Assembly: GCA_017520425.1 (NCBI GenBank)
Contig: JAFXFO010000024.1
Span: forward strand, 1 to 64,000
Source of the DNA: Lachnospiraceae bacterium
GTDB taxonomy: Bacteria; Bacillota; Clostridia; Lachnospirales; Lachnospiraceae
DNA length: 64,000 nucleotides
Direction: 5' to 3'
Of this stretch, positions 29,213 to 38,146 are shown in pieces. Under the pieces are notes generated by a model. That model made no database searches. It was not told the DNA's origin and saw only the letters and a program-made list of their open reading frames with translations. The position numbers and the translations under genes are program-made. How positions within the stretch are numbered: the stretch's first letter is position 1; every line of letters begins with the position of its first letter.

Positions 29213-29680
29213 AATTACTTCCTCTATGGCTGAAACTATACACGCTACATTCGACTCTGTATTTTGAGTTTCTTCTGCATTCCAACCGGTCAATTCCTTT
29301 AACCATGGAATCTCAGGGTAGGTCTTCCATAAATAGTCACAATACTCATTTCCCACGCAATAAAAGAACATGGAGATGCTAAGTTGCTTGGAAAGGTACT
29401 TTTCGTTGGGCAGATTTTCGTGGAGCAAAAAGTGAATGAATTTGCTATCTACCAAATTGTAGGACAGGCCATCTGTAAGGGTGCTGATGTCGAAGCCGGC
29501 TAGGTTGAAGGTTACGATTAAATCGGTAGGGTTACCTTTCAAATCCACTAATGCAAGTTCTCTACTGTCTTTGTAAGCACAGATCTCAATGGGACGTCTA
29601 TATTTCTTTTCCAGCAACTCTGCAACCGCCCTTATCAGCTTCTCATCATTACTCTTGTCCTTTAAATATATAAACTTCAT
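29195..29680 (-). CDS. Unrecognised small protein in the glycosylation operon
   Basis: 161 residues counted from MKFIYLKDKSNDEKLIRAVA at 29680, which has GAGGAAG in front; an ATG at 29713 lacks spacing for its AAGG. The middle reads LALVDLKGNPTDLIVTFNLA and the rest is rich in aromatic residues (FFYCVGNEYCDYLWKTYPEI). The alternating strand/helix pattern could be a Rossmann-like half, perhaps the N-terminal part of a GT-B enzyme, but no motif proves it. Last gene of the long minus-strand operon, converging on the plus-strand cassette. Confidence 0.55.
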   Translation of the reverse strand: MKFIYLKDKSNDEKLIRAVAELLEKKYRRPIEICAYKDSRELALVDLKGNPTDLIVTFNLAGFDISTLTDGLSYNLVDSKFIHFLLHENLPNEKYLSKQLSISMFFYCVGNEYCDYLWKTYPEIPWLKELTGWNAEETQNTESNVACIVSAIEEVIRECRL

Positions 29681-29715
29681 AATCTTCCTCTTTATATCAA
29701 AAGCATCGTTCATCC

Positions 29716-30780
29716 TTATGCAAGATTTGCAATAATCTGCGACTCATACACTTCATCAACAATATCTTCTACAATATATCCTTCCGGCCATTCATTATTG
29801 TATTTATTCTTTACTGCCGCCTTTATGCCATTATTCTTGAGTAGCCACTCGTAGGAAATATCCACATGCCCGATATCGATGGCATGATATCCCAGTTTTG
29901 CCAAATCATAGGCCAGTACACTGGCTGTAGGTCCAAGTGCTATCAAAATCGTTTTATTTAATGGAAGCTTCCTTGCCTCTGACAAAATATCTTCGTATTT
30001 ATCAAAAGCACTCTCTGCCGGACAGAGAATACGTTGGATAGACTTTGCATTATCAAACAAATCATTACCAACACCCATTCGGGTTTTATCTCCTTCTATG
30101 AAAACACAATCCCTTCCATCCCAGATACGCTTCTGCATCCTGACCATATCCCAGTTTACTGCTCTGGAAATACAAGCGTGGGCATACTTCTTATCCAGGC
30201 GTAATAATTCCATATGCTGTGCCCTTACCTCAGGGGTAATATAAGCCCGAATACCATCTGCATCGTTTTCTGTTCGATGGGACAAATCTCCATAAAAATT
30301 ATTTAAACCAATCAAGATATTTTCATTGTCAGAAGTCACCACTTCCCGAAGTCGCTCTGCCAATCTTTCATCCTTCTTTTGGAAACGCCACCTGGACACA
30401 CCGAACATGATGCCAAACTCTCCGTCTCCGAACCTAGCTATAGACTTTCGATTATTCACAATCTCATCTATGGTCTCTTCTTCCGTCATAATCTGCGGCA
30501 GCTTATACTTGTCCGCAAACCGCTCATCTAATATCTCATAGGGCAGATTCCTTAATCGATTATATAATGCATTATTATTTCTCGTATTCCCAAGTATTCT
30601 GGTATCCATCTGGGAAACCAGCTTAACCACCTCATTCACAGTCTGGCACAGATTGTTCTGCACATCATTCAATCGATTCACTTCATCCACAAGAGCATTA
30701 TTCATCTCAATCAATTCATTCAAACACTGTCTGTACTCCTGATTTTCCGCTTTTAACTGCTCTAAGATTTCATCACTCAT
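29716..30780 (-). CDS. DUF1792 (GT-D type) glycosyltransferase with N-terminal coiled coil
   Basis: 354 residues. Residues 1-55 are a coiled coil (EILEQLKAENQEYRQCLNEL). From about 110, SIARFGDGEFGIMFGVSRWR, TRMGVGNDLFDNAKSIQRIL, ALGPTASVLAYDLAKLGYHA and IDIGHVDISYEW are all landmarks of DUF1792, the GT-D glycosyltransferase fold first seen in streptococcal adhesin glycosylation. It is thus a protein- or glycan-directed glucosyl-type transferase; donor and acceptor are unknown. It sits between the methyltransferase and the unrecognised small gene, with 35-56 base gaps. Confidence 0.8.
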   Translation of the reverse strand: MSDEILEQLKAENQEYRQCLNELIEMNNALVDEVNRLNDVQNNLCQTVNEVVKLVSQMDTRILGNTRNNNALYNRLRNLPYEILDERFADKYKLPQIMTEEETIDEIVNNRKSIARFGDGEFGIMFGVSRWRFQKKDERLAERLREVVTSDNENILIGLNNFYGDLSHRTENDADGIRAYITPEVRAQHMELLRLDKKYAHACISRAVNWDMVRMQKRIWDGRDCVFIEGDKTRMGVGNDLFDNAKSIQRILCPAESAFDKYEDILSEARKLPLNKTILIALGPTASVLAYDLAKLGYHAIDIGHVDISYEWLLKNNGIKAAVKNKYNNEWPEGYIVEDIVDEVYESQIIANLA

Positions 30781-30836
30781 AAATACGAATCCCCTTATAT
30801 TACACCAGTAACATTTGCATTAGTACCAATACCTTC

Positions 30837-32537
30837 TTACTTCTCTAACAATCGGTTTAACGTGGTTATATGAGCAGTACCCTCCTTATCCCGGAAGCCA
30901 TTCCACTCCAGCATATGCAAAGAATCATTAACCACACCACTGAACAAATCCTCTAATTTTTGGAAGTCCTTCCAGCCTTTCAGCAAATCATATCTCTGAA
31001 CCATGGCTGAAATAGAAATAACACGGTTCACCTCTTCGTAGGAATTGTAAAACCGTAACAATGCACGATAAAAAACAAACCTTGCAGGCACATTCTCCAA
31101 AGTCCATTCCTGGTCAAACCAACAAATCTCACCATCATGCCAAAATGCATTCCTGGGAATCATATCTAAATAACCCGTCTTCAAAATCACACCAAACTTC
31201 TCCTCATTTGGTTCAATATCTAAATCAAAGGTGTACATTATATTCTCTTCCCAGGATGCTCTTTCAGAGGAGTGCAAAATCTGCGCATACAAGCTGTCAA
31301 ACAGAGCATATACTTTGTCCGTATCCCCTGTCCTATATGCTTCCAATAATACCTCTTCCAATGTTTGCAGCTGTGAAAACTTCGTATACAATGAAATCTC
31401 ACCGGCTTCACTGTTCCATACCTTCAATCCTCTATCCAGCAATGCCTGCTCATTTGCCAGTATCTGCTCCAAATGCGGTATACATTCCTGTGGATAAAGG
31501 GGAAATTTCTCTACCCTCTCCTGCTTCCAAAATCTGGTACCAATCTGATATTCCGGGTAACGCATACTGCTTAAAGTTGCAAAAGGTACTTCTCCCAGGT
31601 CACCCTCTACAGAGCACTCTACCAAAAAGGAGTTGGCAAAAAATTCAAACACACCATTCTGAATCACATCTGCATATATTTTACTCTCTTGGGCTATCAA
31701 TGTATGCATATCCGGCACATAGTAATACTGCATATCCATCATATTTGTTTGTTTAGGCAGATAATCCTGTGAGTATACTACTGACGGCATCTTGTAATCC
31801 GGCATAGGATAATAAAAGTAAGTCTTTCCAAAACCACTTGCCTTTACCAGTTCATCCAAAGCTGCCTTGGAAAAGGTTCTCACCTTCTTCTTAGATAAGG
31901 TATACTGGTTCATCCCCTCAAAGGGCAAACCCGTATGGTCTTCTCTGGCCCCACACCAATATTTCAAGCCATACTGATTTTCTATGGCAATCAATAGCTT
32001 CCCATCCGGCTTTAAGAGTTCCTTCACCTTCTTCAAAAAGTCCAAATAAGGATTCTTCGAATGAGTATAACTGCCTTGATATTCCAACACACCAATGAGG
32101 GTAATATAGTCAAATTTCTCCGCAAACTCAATATCATTCAGGTTTCCAACGATGATTTCCAAATTGTCCTTTTCCCTGCAACGCAGAAGAGTTCCTGTGG
32201 CTCTTCTCTTGGAAAGCTCCACTGCTGTTACATGAGCACACCTATCACAAAGCAAGCCTGTTATAGCACCCATTCCACAACCGATTTCCAGCACAGAGGC
32301 ATCCTCTTTGAAAGGATACCAATTTAGGATATTCTTTCGAATATGTGTCAGATGATAAAAAGTGGACCAGTTATAATTGTCAGCAATGGCCTGCACATAT
32401 TTCTCCGGCTCATTCTCTGCGATTATACGTACTACTGTATCCTCTATATTTCCTTCGGAATATGTATCCTTCCCTTGATACCATGTTAAGTTCATATATG
32501 GTTTGGGAGCTAAGTTTTTTATCCATTCACTGTACAT
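30837..32537 (-). CDS. SAM-dependent methyltransferase, large form
   Basis: 566 residues. A class I methyltransferase domain lies near residues 70-190, with SAM motif VLEIGCGMGAITGLLCDRCA, acidic motif VELSKRRA and FDYITLIGVLEYQG. Conserved LLIAIENQYGLKYWCGARED follows. The remaining 350 residues form a second region with TGYLDMIPRNAFWHDGEICW and FDQEWTLENVPA, a layout seen in glycan-cluster methyltransferases. It may methylate a sugar of the flagellar or surface glycan; the target is inferred from context. A weak own promoter is possible in the 76 bases before it. Confidence 0.75.
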   Translation of the reverse strand: MYSEWIKNLAPKPYMNLTWYQGKDTYSEGNIEDTVVRIIAENEPEKYVQAIADNYNWSTFYHLTHIRKNILNWYPFKEDASVLEIGCGMGAITGLLCDRCAHVTAVELSKRRATGTLLRCREKDNLEIIVGNLNDIEFAEKFDYITLIGVLEYQGSYTHSKNPYLDFLKKVKELLKPDGKLLIAIENQYGLKYWCGAREDHTGLPFEGMNQYTLSKKKVRTFSKAALDELVKASGFGKTYFYYPMPDYKMPSVVYSQDYLPKQTNMMDMQYYYVPDMHTLIAQESKIYADVIQNGVFEFFANSFLVECSVEGDLGEVPFATLSSMRYPEYQIGTRFWKQERVEKFPLYPQECIPHLEQILANEQALLDRGLKVWNSEAGEISLYTKFSQLQTLEEVLLEAYRTGDTDKVYALFDSLYAQILHSSERASWEENIMYTFDLDIEPNEEKFGVILKTGYLDMIPRNAFWHDGEICWFDQEWTLENVPARFVFYRALLRFYNSYEEVNRVISISAMVQRYDLLKGWKDFQKLEDLFSGVVNDSLHMLEWNGFRDKEGTAHITTLNRLLEK

Positions 32538-32613
32538 GTTACACCTCTATAAAGTACTATATCAAATTCCACTATATTACTTTTACAAACTCCATATCTG
32601 TTAACTTATATTG

Positions 32614-33678
32614 TCAACACTTACTCGTATATTCCTCAATTTGTTCCCGCATTATAAGTGCTATATCTCCTCCACTTATGTATGTCTTTACCCACTCTAC
32701 AGTTTTTTCTATAGCCTGTTCATAATTCCAAACCGGTCTCCATCCAAACTGCTGTTTCATTTTTGAACAATCTAACTTCAAGAAATTTGCTTCATGCGGT
32801 CCACCATCACCCTCGATTCTCCAGAATATCTCGCTTTGTGTTGAAGCATTCCACTTTCGACAAAAAGTGCCGACAATTTCTCCAGTTGTTACACAAGAAA
32901 CCTCGTCCGGTCCTATATTATAATTACCCGCCTTAACTATCTCTTCATACTGCTCTTTCGCAATTAATAAATACGCAAAAACAGGTTCCAAAACATGCTG
33001 ATAAGGTCTCACCGAGTGCGGATTACGCACAACAATATCCTTTCCAGATATCACAGCCCGCATACAATCAGGAATAATCCTATCAACTGCAAAGTCTCCA
33101 CCACCTATTACATTTCCCGCTCTGGCAGTAGAAACAGCAACTTTTCCATCTGCGAAAAAGGAATTCTTATAACTTTCCGTCACAAGCTCCGAGCATGACT
33201 TACTGTTAGAATAGGGCTCAAAACCATTTAATTCCTCGTTCTCACGATATCCCCACTCCCACTCACGATTTTTATAAACCTTGTCAGTAGTAACGTTCAA
33301 AAATGATTTTACAGACTTACAATTTCGCACACATTCCAGTACATTCACCGTTCCCATCACATTCACATCATAGGTATACACCGGATTCTTATAGGATTCT
33401 CGGACAATAGGCTGTGCAGCCATATGTATTACGATTTCAGGTTGATATTCATTAAACACACTCTGTAATTTATCCAAGTCACGTATATCACCAATGACGG
33501 AAGTAATATAACTATCAACACATGATAAATCATACAAACTGGGATTTGTCGGTGGTTCCATAGCATATCCTATTACCTCAGCCCCAAGCCTATGTAACAC
33601 ACTGCACATCCAAGCCCCTTTAAAACCCGTATGACCTGTTATAAGGACTTTTTTGCCTTTATAGAACTCTTTCAGCAT
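32614..33678 (-). CDS. rfbG: CDP-glucose 4,6-dehydratase
   Basis: 354 residues, NAD-dependent SDR enzyme that converts CDP-glucose to CDP-4-dehydro-6-deoxyglucose. The N-terminal GKKVLITGHTGFKGAWMCSV is diagnostic for RfbG; VTTDKVYKNREW and PYSNSKSCSELVTESYKNSF carry the Thr-Asp-Lys and YxxxK active-site residues, and ARAGNVIGGGDFAVDRIIPD is typical. Of the overlapping GTG and ATG at 33681 and 33678 the ATG is taken. It comes 6 bases after rfbH, second-step enzyme of the dideoxy sugar route here. Confidence 0.93.
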   Translation of the reverse strand: MLKEFYKGKKVLITGHTGFKGAWMCSVLHRLGAEVIGYAMEPPTNPSLYDLSCVDSYITSVIGDIRDLDKLQSVFNEYQPEIVIHMAAQPIVRESYKNPVYTYDVNVMGTVNVLECVRNCKSVKSFLNVTTDKVYKNREWEWGYRENEELNGFEPYSNSKSCSELVTESYKNSFFADGKVAVSTARAGNVIGGGDFAVDRIIPDCMRAVISGKDIVVRNPHSVRPYQHVLEPVFAYLLIAKEQYEEIVKAGNYNIGPDEVSCVTTGEIVGTFCRKWNASTQSEIFWRIEGDGGPHEANFLKLDCSKMKQQFGWRPVWNYEQAIEKTVEWVKTYISGGDIALIMREQIEEYTSKC

Positions 33679-33684
33679 CACTTA

Positions 33685-35040
33685 TTACATCCTTTCCAAT
33701 GCTTCAACAATCTTGTCAGCCATGTAATCCAACATAGCTTCTGTCATACCAGGGTATACACCAATCCAAAAGCTGTCCTGCATAATCTTATCGGTTGCAG
33801 TCAACTCTCCTACCACACGATAACCGGTTCCACTTCTCCTCATTTCATCAAAACAAGGTTGTTTAATCAGATTACCTGCAAAGAGCATACGTGTTTGTAC
33901 TCCGTTTTCTTCCAAATACTGTACTATAGCATTCTTGCTAACACCCTCTTTGCATGTAATTAAATAGCCAAACCAACTGGGTTGTGAATTTGGACATGCC
34001 TCCGGCAAAACAAGCCATTGTGTGGTATCCTTTAATTTTTCGGATAAATATGCAAAGTTTCTCTTTCTGGCTTCTACAAAACCCGGGAGCTTCTTTAACT
34101 GAGCACAACCAACTGCTGCCTGCATATCTGTTATCTTCAGATTATAACCAAAATGCGAATAGACATATTTGTGATCATAGCCAAGCGGAAGCTCACCATA
34201 CTGTCTATCAAACCTATGCCCACACATATTATCCATTCCGGAAGAACATACACAATCACGTCCCCAGTCACGGAAGGAACGAATAATTCTGTTCAATAAT
34301 GGATTATTCGTATATACTGCTCCACCCTCGCCCATCGTCATATGGTGTGGGGGATAAAAGCTAGATGTACCAATATCACCAATTGTACCGGTATACTTCC
34401 ATACACCTTCCATCTCATATTGGCTTCCCAATGCATCACAATTGTCTTCTACCAACCACAAGTTATGCTTATCACAAAATTGCTTTACAGCTTGCAAATC
34501 AAAAGGATTTCCCAAAGTATGTGCAATCATAACTGCCTTTGTCTTATCTGACCATGCCTCTTCCAACATTTCTACATTAATATTGTATTGTGGAATTGTA
34601 ACATCCACAAATACAGGAATCGCACCATATTGTAACATAGGAGTCACAGTGGTAGGAAAACCTGCTGCCACGGTAATTACTTCATCTCCCGGCTGTATAC
34701 GGCGTTCTCCCAGCAACGGAGAGGTTAATGCCATAAACGCCAACAGATTAGCGGAGGAACCCGAATTTACAACACTGCAGAAACGAACATTCAAATATGC
34801 TGCAAATTCCTTTTCAAACTGTTCTGTATAACGACCTGATGTAAGCCAAAACTCTAAGGCACTGTCAACCAGATTTACCATTTCATGTTCATCATATATA
34901 CGCCTGGCATAAGGTATGCGGTCACCTTTTTCATACTCTTTTTGTGTATGAAATTTGTTGCAGTATTCCTTTACTAACTTTAGTATTTCAGCTTTAACTT
35001 CTTCTTTTTGCATATCTTTATACACATCTTTTCCTTTCAC
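33685..35040 (-). CDS. rfbH: CDP-6-deoxy-4-hexulose-3-dehydrase (E1)
   Basis: 451 residues. PMP-dependent, [2Fe-2S] enzyme that removes the C3 hydroxyl of CDP-4-dehydro-6-deoxyglucose. It has the aminotransferase fold but His replaces the PLP lysine, SFYPPHHMTMGEGGAVYTNN near residue 230. The iron-sulfur cysteines are visible in RDCVCSSGMDNMCG. VEDNCDALGS is also conserved. The E3 reductase partner is not in the window, so another reductase must serve it. The GTG at 35040 overlaps the preceding stop; a GTG at 35025 with AAAGGA in front is an alternative start. Confidence 0.93.
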   Translation of the reverse strand: MKGKDVYKDMQKEEVKAEILKLVKEYCNKFHTQKEYEKGDRIPYARRIYDEHEMVNLVDSALEFWLTSGRYTEQFEKEFAAYLNVRFCSVVNSGSSANLLAFMALTSPLLGERRIQPGDEVITVAAGFPTTVTPMLQYGAIPVFVDVTIPQYNINVEMLEEAWSDKTKAVMIAHTLGNPFDLQAVKQFCDKHNLWLVEDNCDALGSQYEMEGVWKYTGTIGDIGTSSFYPPHHMTMGEGGAVYTNNPLLNRIIRSFRDWGRDCVCSSGMDNMCGHRFDRQYGELPLGYDHKYVYSHFGYNLKITDMQAAVGCAQLKKLPGFVEARKRNFAYLSEKLKDTTQWLVLPEACPNSQPSWFGYLITCKEGVSKNAIVQYLEENGVQTRMLFAGNLIKQPCFDEMRRSGTGYRVVGELTATDKIMQDSFWIGVYPGMTEAMLDYMADKIVEALERM

Positions 35041-35041
35041 A

Positions 35042-35962
35042 TTAATCTTGTACCTCTTCCATATAATGAAGCACTCTTTCTATACCTTCTTCAAAACCTA
35101 TCATTGGTTTCCATGATATATCAGAAATCAATTCTGTAATATCAGCTTGCAAATGCATGATTTGATTGTCCGAGTAGGGAATCGCGCCTAATGCAATCCC
35201 ACATGTAGGATTAACTCGCTCGTGAATCACATCAACATAACTTGAAATAGTTCTTACTTCTCCTCCACCTAACACATATGTTTTTCCCTTTTTTCCTCTC
35301 AAAGCCACTCCATAAATTGCCCGTGCTGCATCTTCACTATAAAGATAATCCCATAATTGCTCGCCTAGTGTCAACATAGGTTCTTCATTTTTCTTCAACT
35401 TACTAATCACAGTCATTATCATACTTTTTTCATAATCACAAGGTCCATACACACTCAGCACTCTTATCCAATTAAATTGTATTCCTCTCTGACTAGCATA
35501 CTCTTTCGCCATTAATCCTGCACAAAGTTTAGCCATACCATAGCCTGTTATCGGATTCGTAGGTGTATTCATATTAATCACACCATCCACTTTTCCATAC
35601 TCAGCCTGCGAACCTATACCAATAAACTTGCTGCACCCAAATCTAACTGCAACATCTATTGCTTCCAACACATATTGTACATTTTTATTTTGTATGTACA
35701 TATTATTTCGTGCATTACCTACTGTTCCTTCCCACGCAAGATGGAAAAAAAAATCATAGATTTTTCCCGTATCATTTTCAATATTTGCCAATTGCTCCAA
35801 CGAACATAATTTCTTTGTAACTAAAGGATGTTCAATGATATTTCGATTTCTAGTAGATTTTTCTCTACACAATACCAAAACTTCTACTCCGTTTGCAACC
35901 AGTTCCTTTATCAATGCTACTCCTATAGCACCTGTCGCACCTGTAATAATTGCTCGACTCAA
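35042..35962 (-). CDS. NAD(P)-dependent sugar reductase, YerF-like
   Basis: Extended SDR enzyme of 306 residues: ITGATGAIGVALIKEL at the N-terminus, Ser in FIGIGSQAEYG near residue 120 and the YGMAK active-site pair near 145. TTG start with AGGAGG 7 bases before. By position next to rfbH and the ThDP enzyme it should act on a CDP-3,6-dideoxy sugar: reduction of the acetyl side chain, as YerF does in Yersinia, is the most economical reading. A plain CDP-paratose/abequose synthase-type 4-reductase is the alternative. Confidence 0.7.
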   Translation of the reverse strand: MSRAIITGATGAIGVALIKELVANGVEVLVLCREKSTRNRNIIEHPLVTKKLCSLEQLANIENDTGKIYDFFFHLAWEGTVGNARNNMYIQNKNVQYVLEAIDVAVRFGCSKFIGIGSQAEYGKVDGVINMNTPTNPITGYGMAKLCAGLMAKEYASQRGIQFNWIRVLSVYGPCDYEKSMIMTVISKLKKNEEPMLTLGEQLWDYLYSEDAARAIYGVALRGKKGKTYVLGGGEVRTISSYVDVIHERVNPTCGIALGAIPYSDNQIMHLQADITELISDISWKPMIGFEEGIERVLHYMEEVQD

Positions 35963-35999
35963 ACAAATCCCTCCTAAATTAATTTACAGCTCATTCATG

Positions 36000-37823
36000 T
36001 CACTCAATTAATGGAATAAACATTTGAGCCTCTAGTTCTTCTTTTGGCAAAAAAGGAGCTAAGTCTTCTAATGGTGGACTTATCAATGTGCCATCTTGCA
36101 ATCTTTTTGTGCTACTCTTTGGTTCCCATACCTGCTCTATATCTGTAAAAATCTCACAAAAAACCATTCCATCTAATTTCAACACCGCATCAACAACTTC
36201 TTGCATTTCAGAATTATTGTGTGCACAATAATACGAAAATCCAAAAGCTTCCGCTATTTTTCGATAACAAGGAAATGATAAATCACCTGAATCTCGACCA
36301 ATTCCCACAAATTTTTTGTCAAATAAATTCGTTTGTGTTATACGTATAGAATGATATCCACCATTGTTAATCAAAAAAATTTTTATTGGCAACTTATTTG
36401 TTATAATCGTCTGAAGTTCCTGTAGATTCATCATGATGCTACCATCTCCCTCCAGACAAATAGTCTCCCTTCCTCCGCTACCAATACAAGTACCAATTGC
36501 CGCCGGCAATCCATACCCCATACTCGCAACAGCATTATTATTTGTAAAACGACTGCCTTCTTGTATAACATAAGCTTGACTTCCCACAACGCAACACGCG
36601 CCATTAGATACTGCTGTCAAACTATTCTTCGGAAGTTTACTACTCATATAACGAATAAATGCATAAACATTGGTCCTATCTCTACTTATATCTTCCTGAT
36701 GAGGCATTACTACAGGATACTCTTTTTTCCATCTTTGACAAGTTTCATTCCACACTGTTTTAACATCAATCTTTACCTCCGCCATCTTGTCAAGCTTACT
36801 TAAAAAATCCTTCGCATCTGCCCATATGGGCATCTCAACATGTATAGTAGGTTTTTTTAGTTCCGCCTTGTCTACATCAACCATAATAACTTCTGCTTCA
36901 CGTGCCCACGTTTTCCAATTATATCCCACTTGTCGAATAGAGATTCGGGTTCCTACAGCCAATATCAAATCTGCATTTTGAATCGCCCAATTCCCTGGAC
37001 GATCTCCCATATTCCCTGCACGTCCACAATATAATGTATTTTCATCTTCTATTAAGTCAATTGCATTCCAGTAAGTAACAATTGGAATATTAAGCTTTTT
37101 TATAACAGAACGAAAATGTTCATAAGCACCAGATAATCTTATTCCGTACCCCGCATAAAAAACTGGACGCTTCGCTTTTCTTATTTTTGTCAACACTTGT
37201 TGAATTATGTCTTCTTCTACTTCAGGTGGTACAAAATCCTCTTCAGTATTTGAATTATATCCTTCTAGTTCATCTGTTTCTATATAGCATCCCTGATAAT
37301 TAACTGGAATATCGATCCAAACTGGTCCTGGACGTCCAGTTGTCGCAAGATGCCAGCCCTTTTCCAGAGCATACCTTATCTGTTTTGCTTCTTCTATCAT
37401 CGTTGCATATTTTGTCATAGGTTCAACTGACTTAACAATATCATACTCTTGATCACCAAGAGAACGAAGTGATATTCCAGTATACGATAATGCATAGCGA
37501 GCAGTGGTATCGTATCTTACTTGTCCACTAATGATAAACATAGGAATCGAATCAAGCCAGCCACCCAAAACTCCTGTTAGAGCATTTGTTCCTCCTGGTC
37601 CTGTAGTCACACAAACTGCCGCTATCCTATTATCCAATCGTGCGTAAGCTTCTGCAGCTATCGCACATGCTTGTTCATGATGATTATAAGTTACTTTCAG
37701 CCCCCTATGATGTCCCAATGCATCATTTAAATGCATTGCACCTCCTCCCACAACAGAAAAAACATCCTTCACTCCATGAGCAACAAGAAAATCTGCTACA
37801 TAATCTGCCAATCTAATTTTCAC
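36000..37823 (-). CDS. Acetolactate-synthase-like ThDP enzyme, YerE-like
   Basis: 607 residues, three-domain thiamine diphosphate enzyme. N-terminal domain with DVFSVVGGGAMHLNDALGHH and the catalytic Glu in YNHHEQACAIAAEAYAR; C-terminal ThDP/Mg motif ICLEGDGSIMMNLQEL followed by NN about 25 residues on. The GTG start has GAGAGGA before it. True acetolactate synthase would be linked to ilv genes; here it lies between rfbH and rfbF genes. In Yersinia the homologous YerE moves an acetyl unit from pyruvate to C4 of CDP-3,6-dideoxy-4-keto-glucose. That reaction is inferred for this enzyme. Confidence 0.78.
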   Translation of the reverse strand: MKIRLADYVADFLVAHGVKDVFSVVGGGAMHLNDALGHHRGLKVTYNHHEQACAIAAEAYARLDNRIAAVCVTTGPGGTNALTGVLGGWLDSIPMFIISGQVRYDTTARYALSYTGISLRSLGDQEYDIVKSVEPMTKYATMIEEAKQIRYALEKGWHLATTGRPGPVWIDIPVNYQGCYIETDELEGYNSNTEEDFVPPEVEEDIIQQVLTKIRKAKRPVFYAGYGIRLSGAYEHFRSVIKKLNIPIVTYWNAIDLIEDENTLYCGRAGNMGDRPGNWAIQNADLILAVGTRISIRQVGYNWKTWAREAEVIMVDVDKAELKKPTIHVEMPIWADAKDFLSKLDKMAEVKIDVKTVWNETCQRWKKEYPVVMPHQEDISRDRTNVYAFIRYMSSKLPKNSLTAVSNGACCVVGSQAYVIQEGSRFTNNNAVASMGYGLPAAIGTCIGSGGRETICLEGDGSIMMNLQELQTIITNKLPIKIFLINNGGYHSIRITQTNLFDKKFVGIGRDSGDLSFPCYRKIAEAFGFSYYCAHNNSEMQEVVDAVLKLDGMVFCEIFTDIEQVWEPKSSTKRLQDGTLISPPLEDLAPFLPKEELEAQMFIPLIE

Positions 37824-37878
37824 AAATACAGTCCTCTCTTTTATTTATAATCACTTTACATACCATTTAATGCAAGAT

Positions 37879-38050
37879 CCCATATTTCCATGGGGCTTCT
37901 CCTGATGCCTATTGCTCCCCTAAAAAGTTCTATCACGCAATGTATCCATTGGGGTCACAAAACCATTATGTTTATAAGCTACCATTTCTCCCGCAACTGA
38001 TAACTTTTCATAAGGAGTAATTTCTAGCATCTTATCCGCTTCAAGATATT
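37879..38050 (-). pseudogene. Truncated copy of the rfbF 3' end
   Basis: About 170 bases match the last 57 codons of rfbF (39271-39443), ending abruptly at TCAAGATATT. Relative to rfbF one T is lost, so the frame breaks at RDRTF and stops, and a Trp codon has become TAG further on. No start or upstream part remains. The rest of the 323-base gap 37824-38146 is AT-rich and holds nothing else recognisable. Confidence 0.8.
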
Positions 38051-38146
38051 ATCTTCTTGATAAAATTTAACCTTGACTATTAAGTTGTATATTAACATTT
38101 TTTACAAAAGATTTGGTTCTTCTAGTTCCCTAAACCCTAACGCAGT

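Noticed and set aside
31061-31756. Plus-strand open frame of 231 codons opposite the methyltransferase
   Set aside because: No ribosome binding site or domain; composition rich in His, Pro and Ser as expected of antisense frames.
36000-37823. Biosynthetic acetolactate synthase large subunit (ilvB)
   Set aside because: No ilvN or other branched-chain amino acid genes nearby; position among CDP-sugar genes favours a YerE-like role.
37824-38146. Small gene in the gap downstream of the GT32-like gene
   Set aside because: The sequence is a decayed copy of the rfbF 3' end with a frameshift and stop codons.
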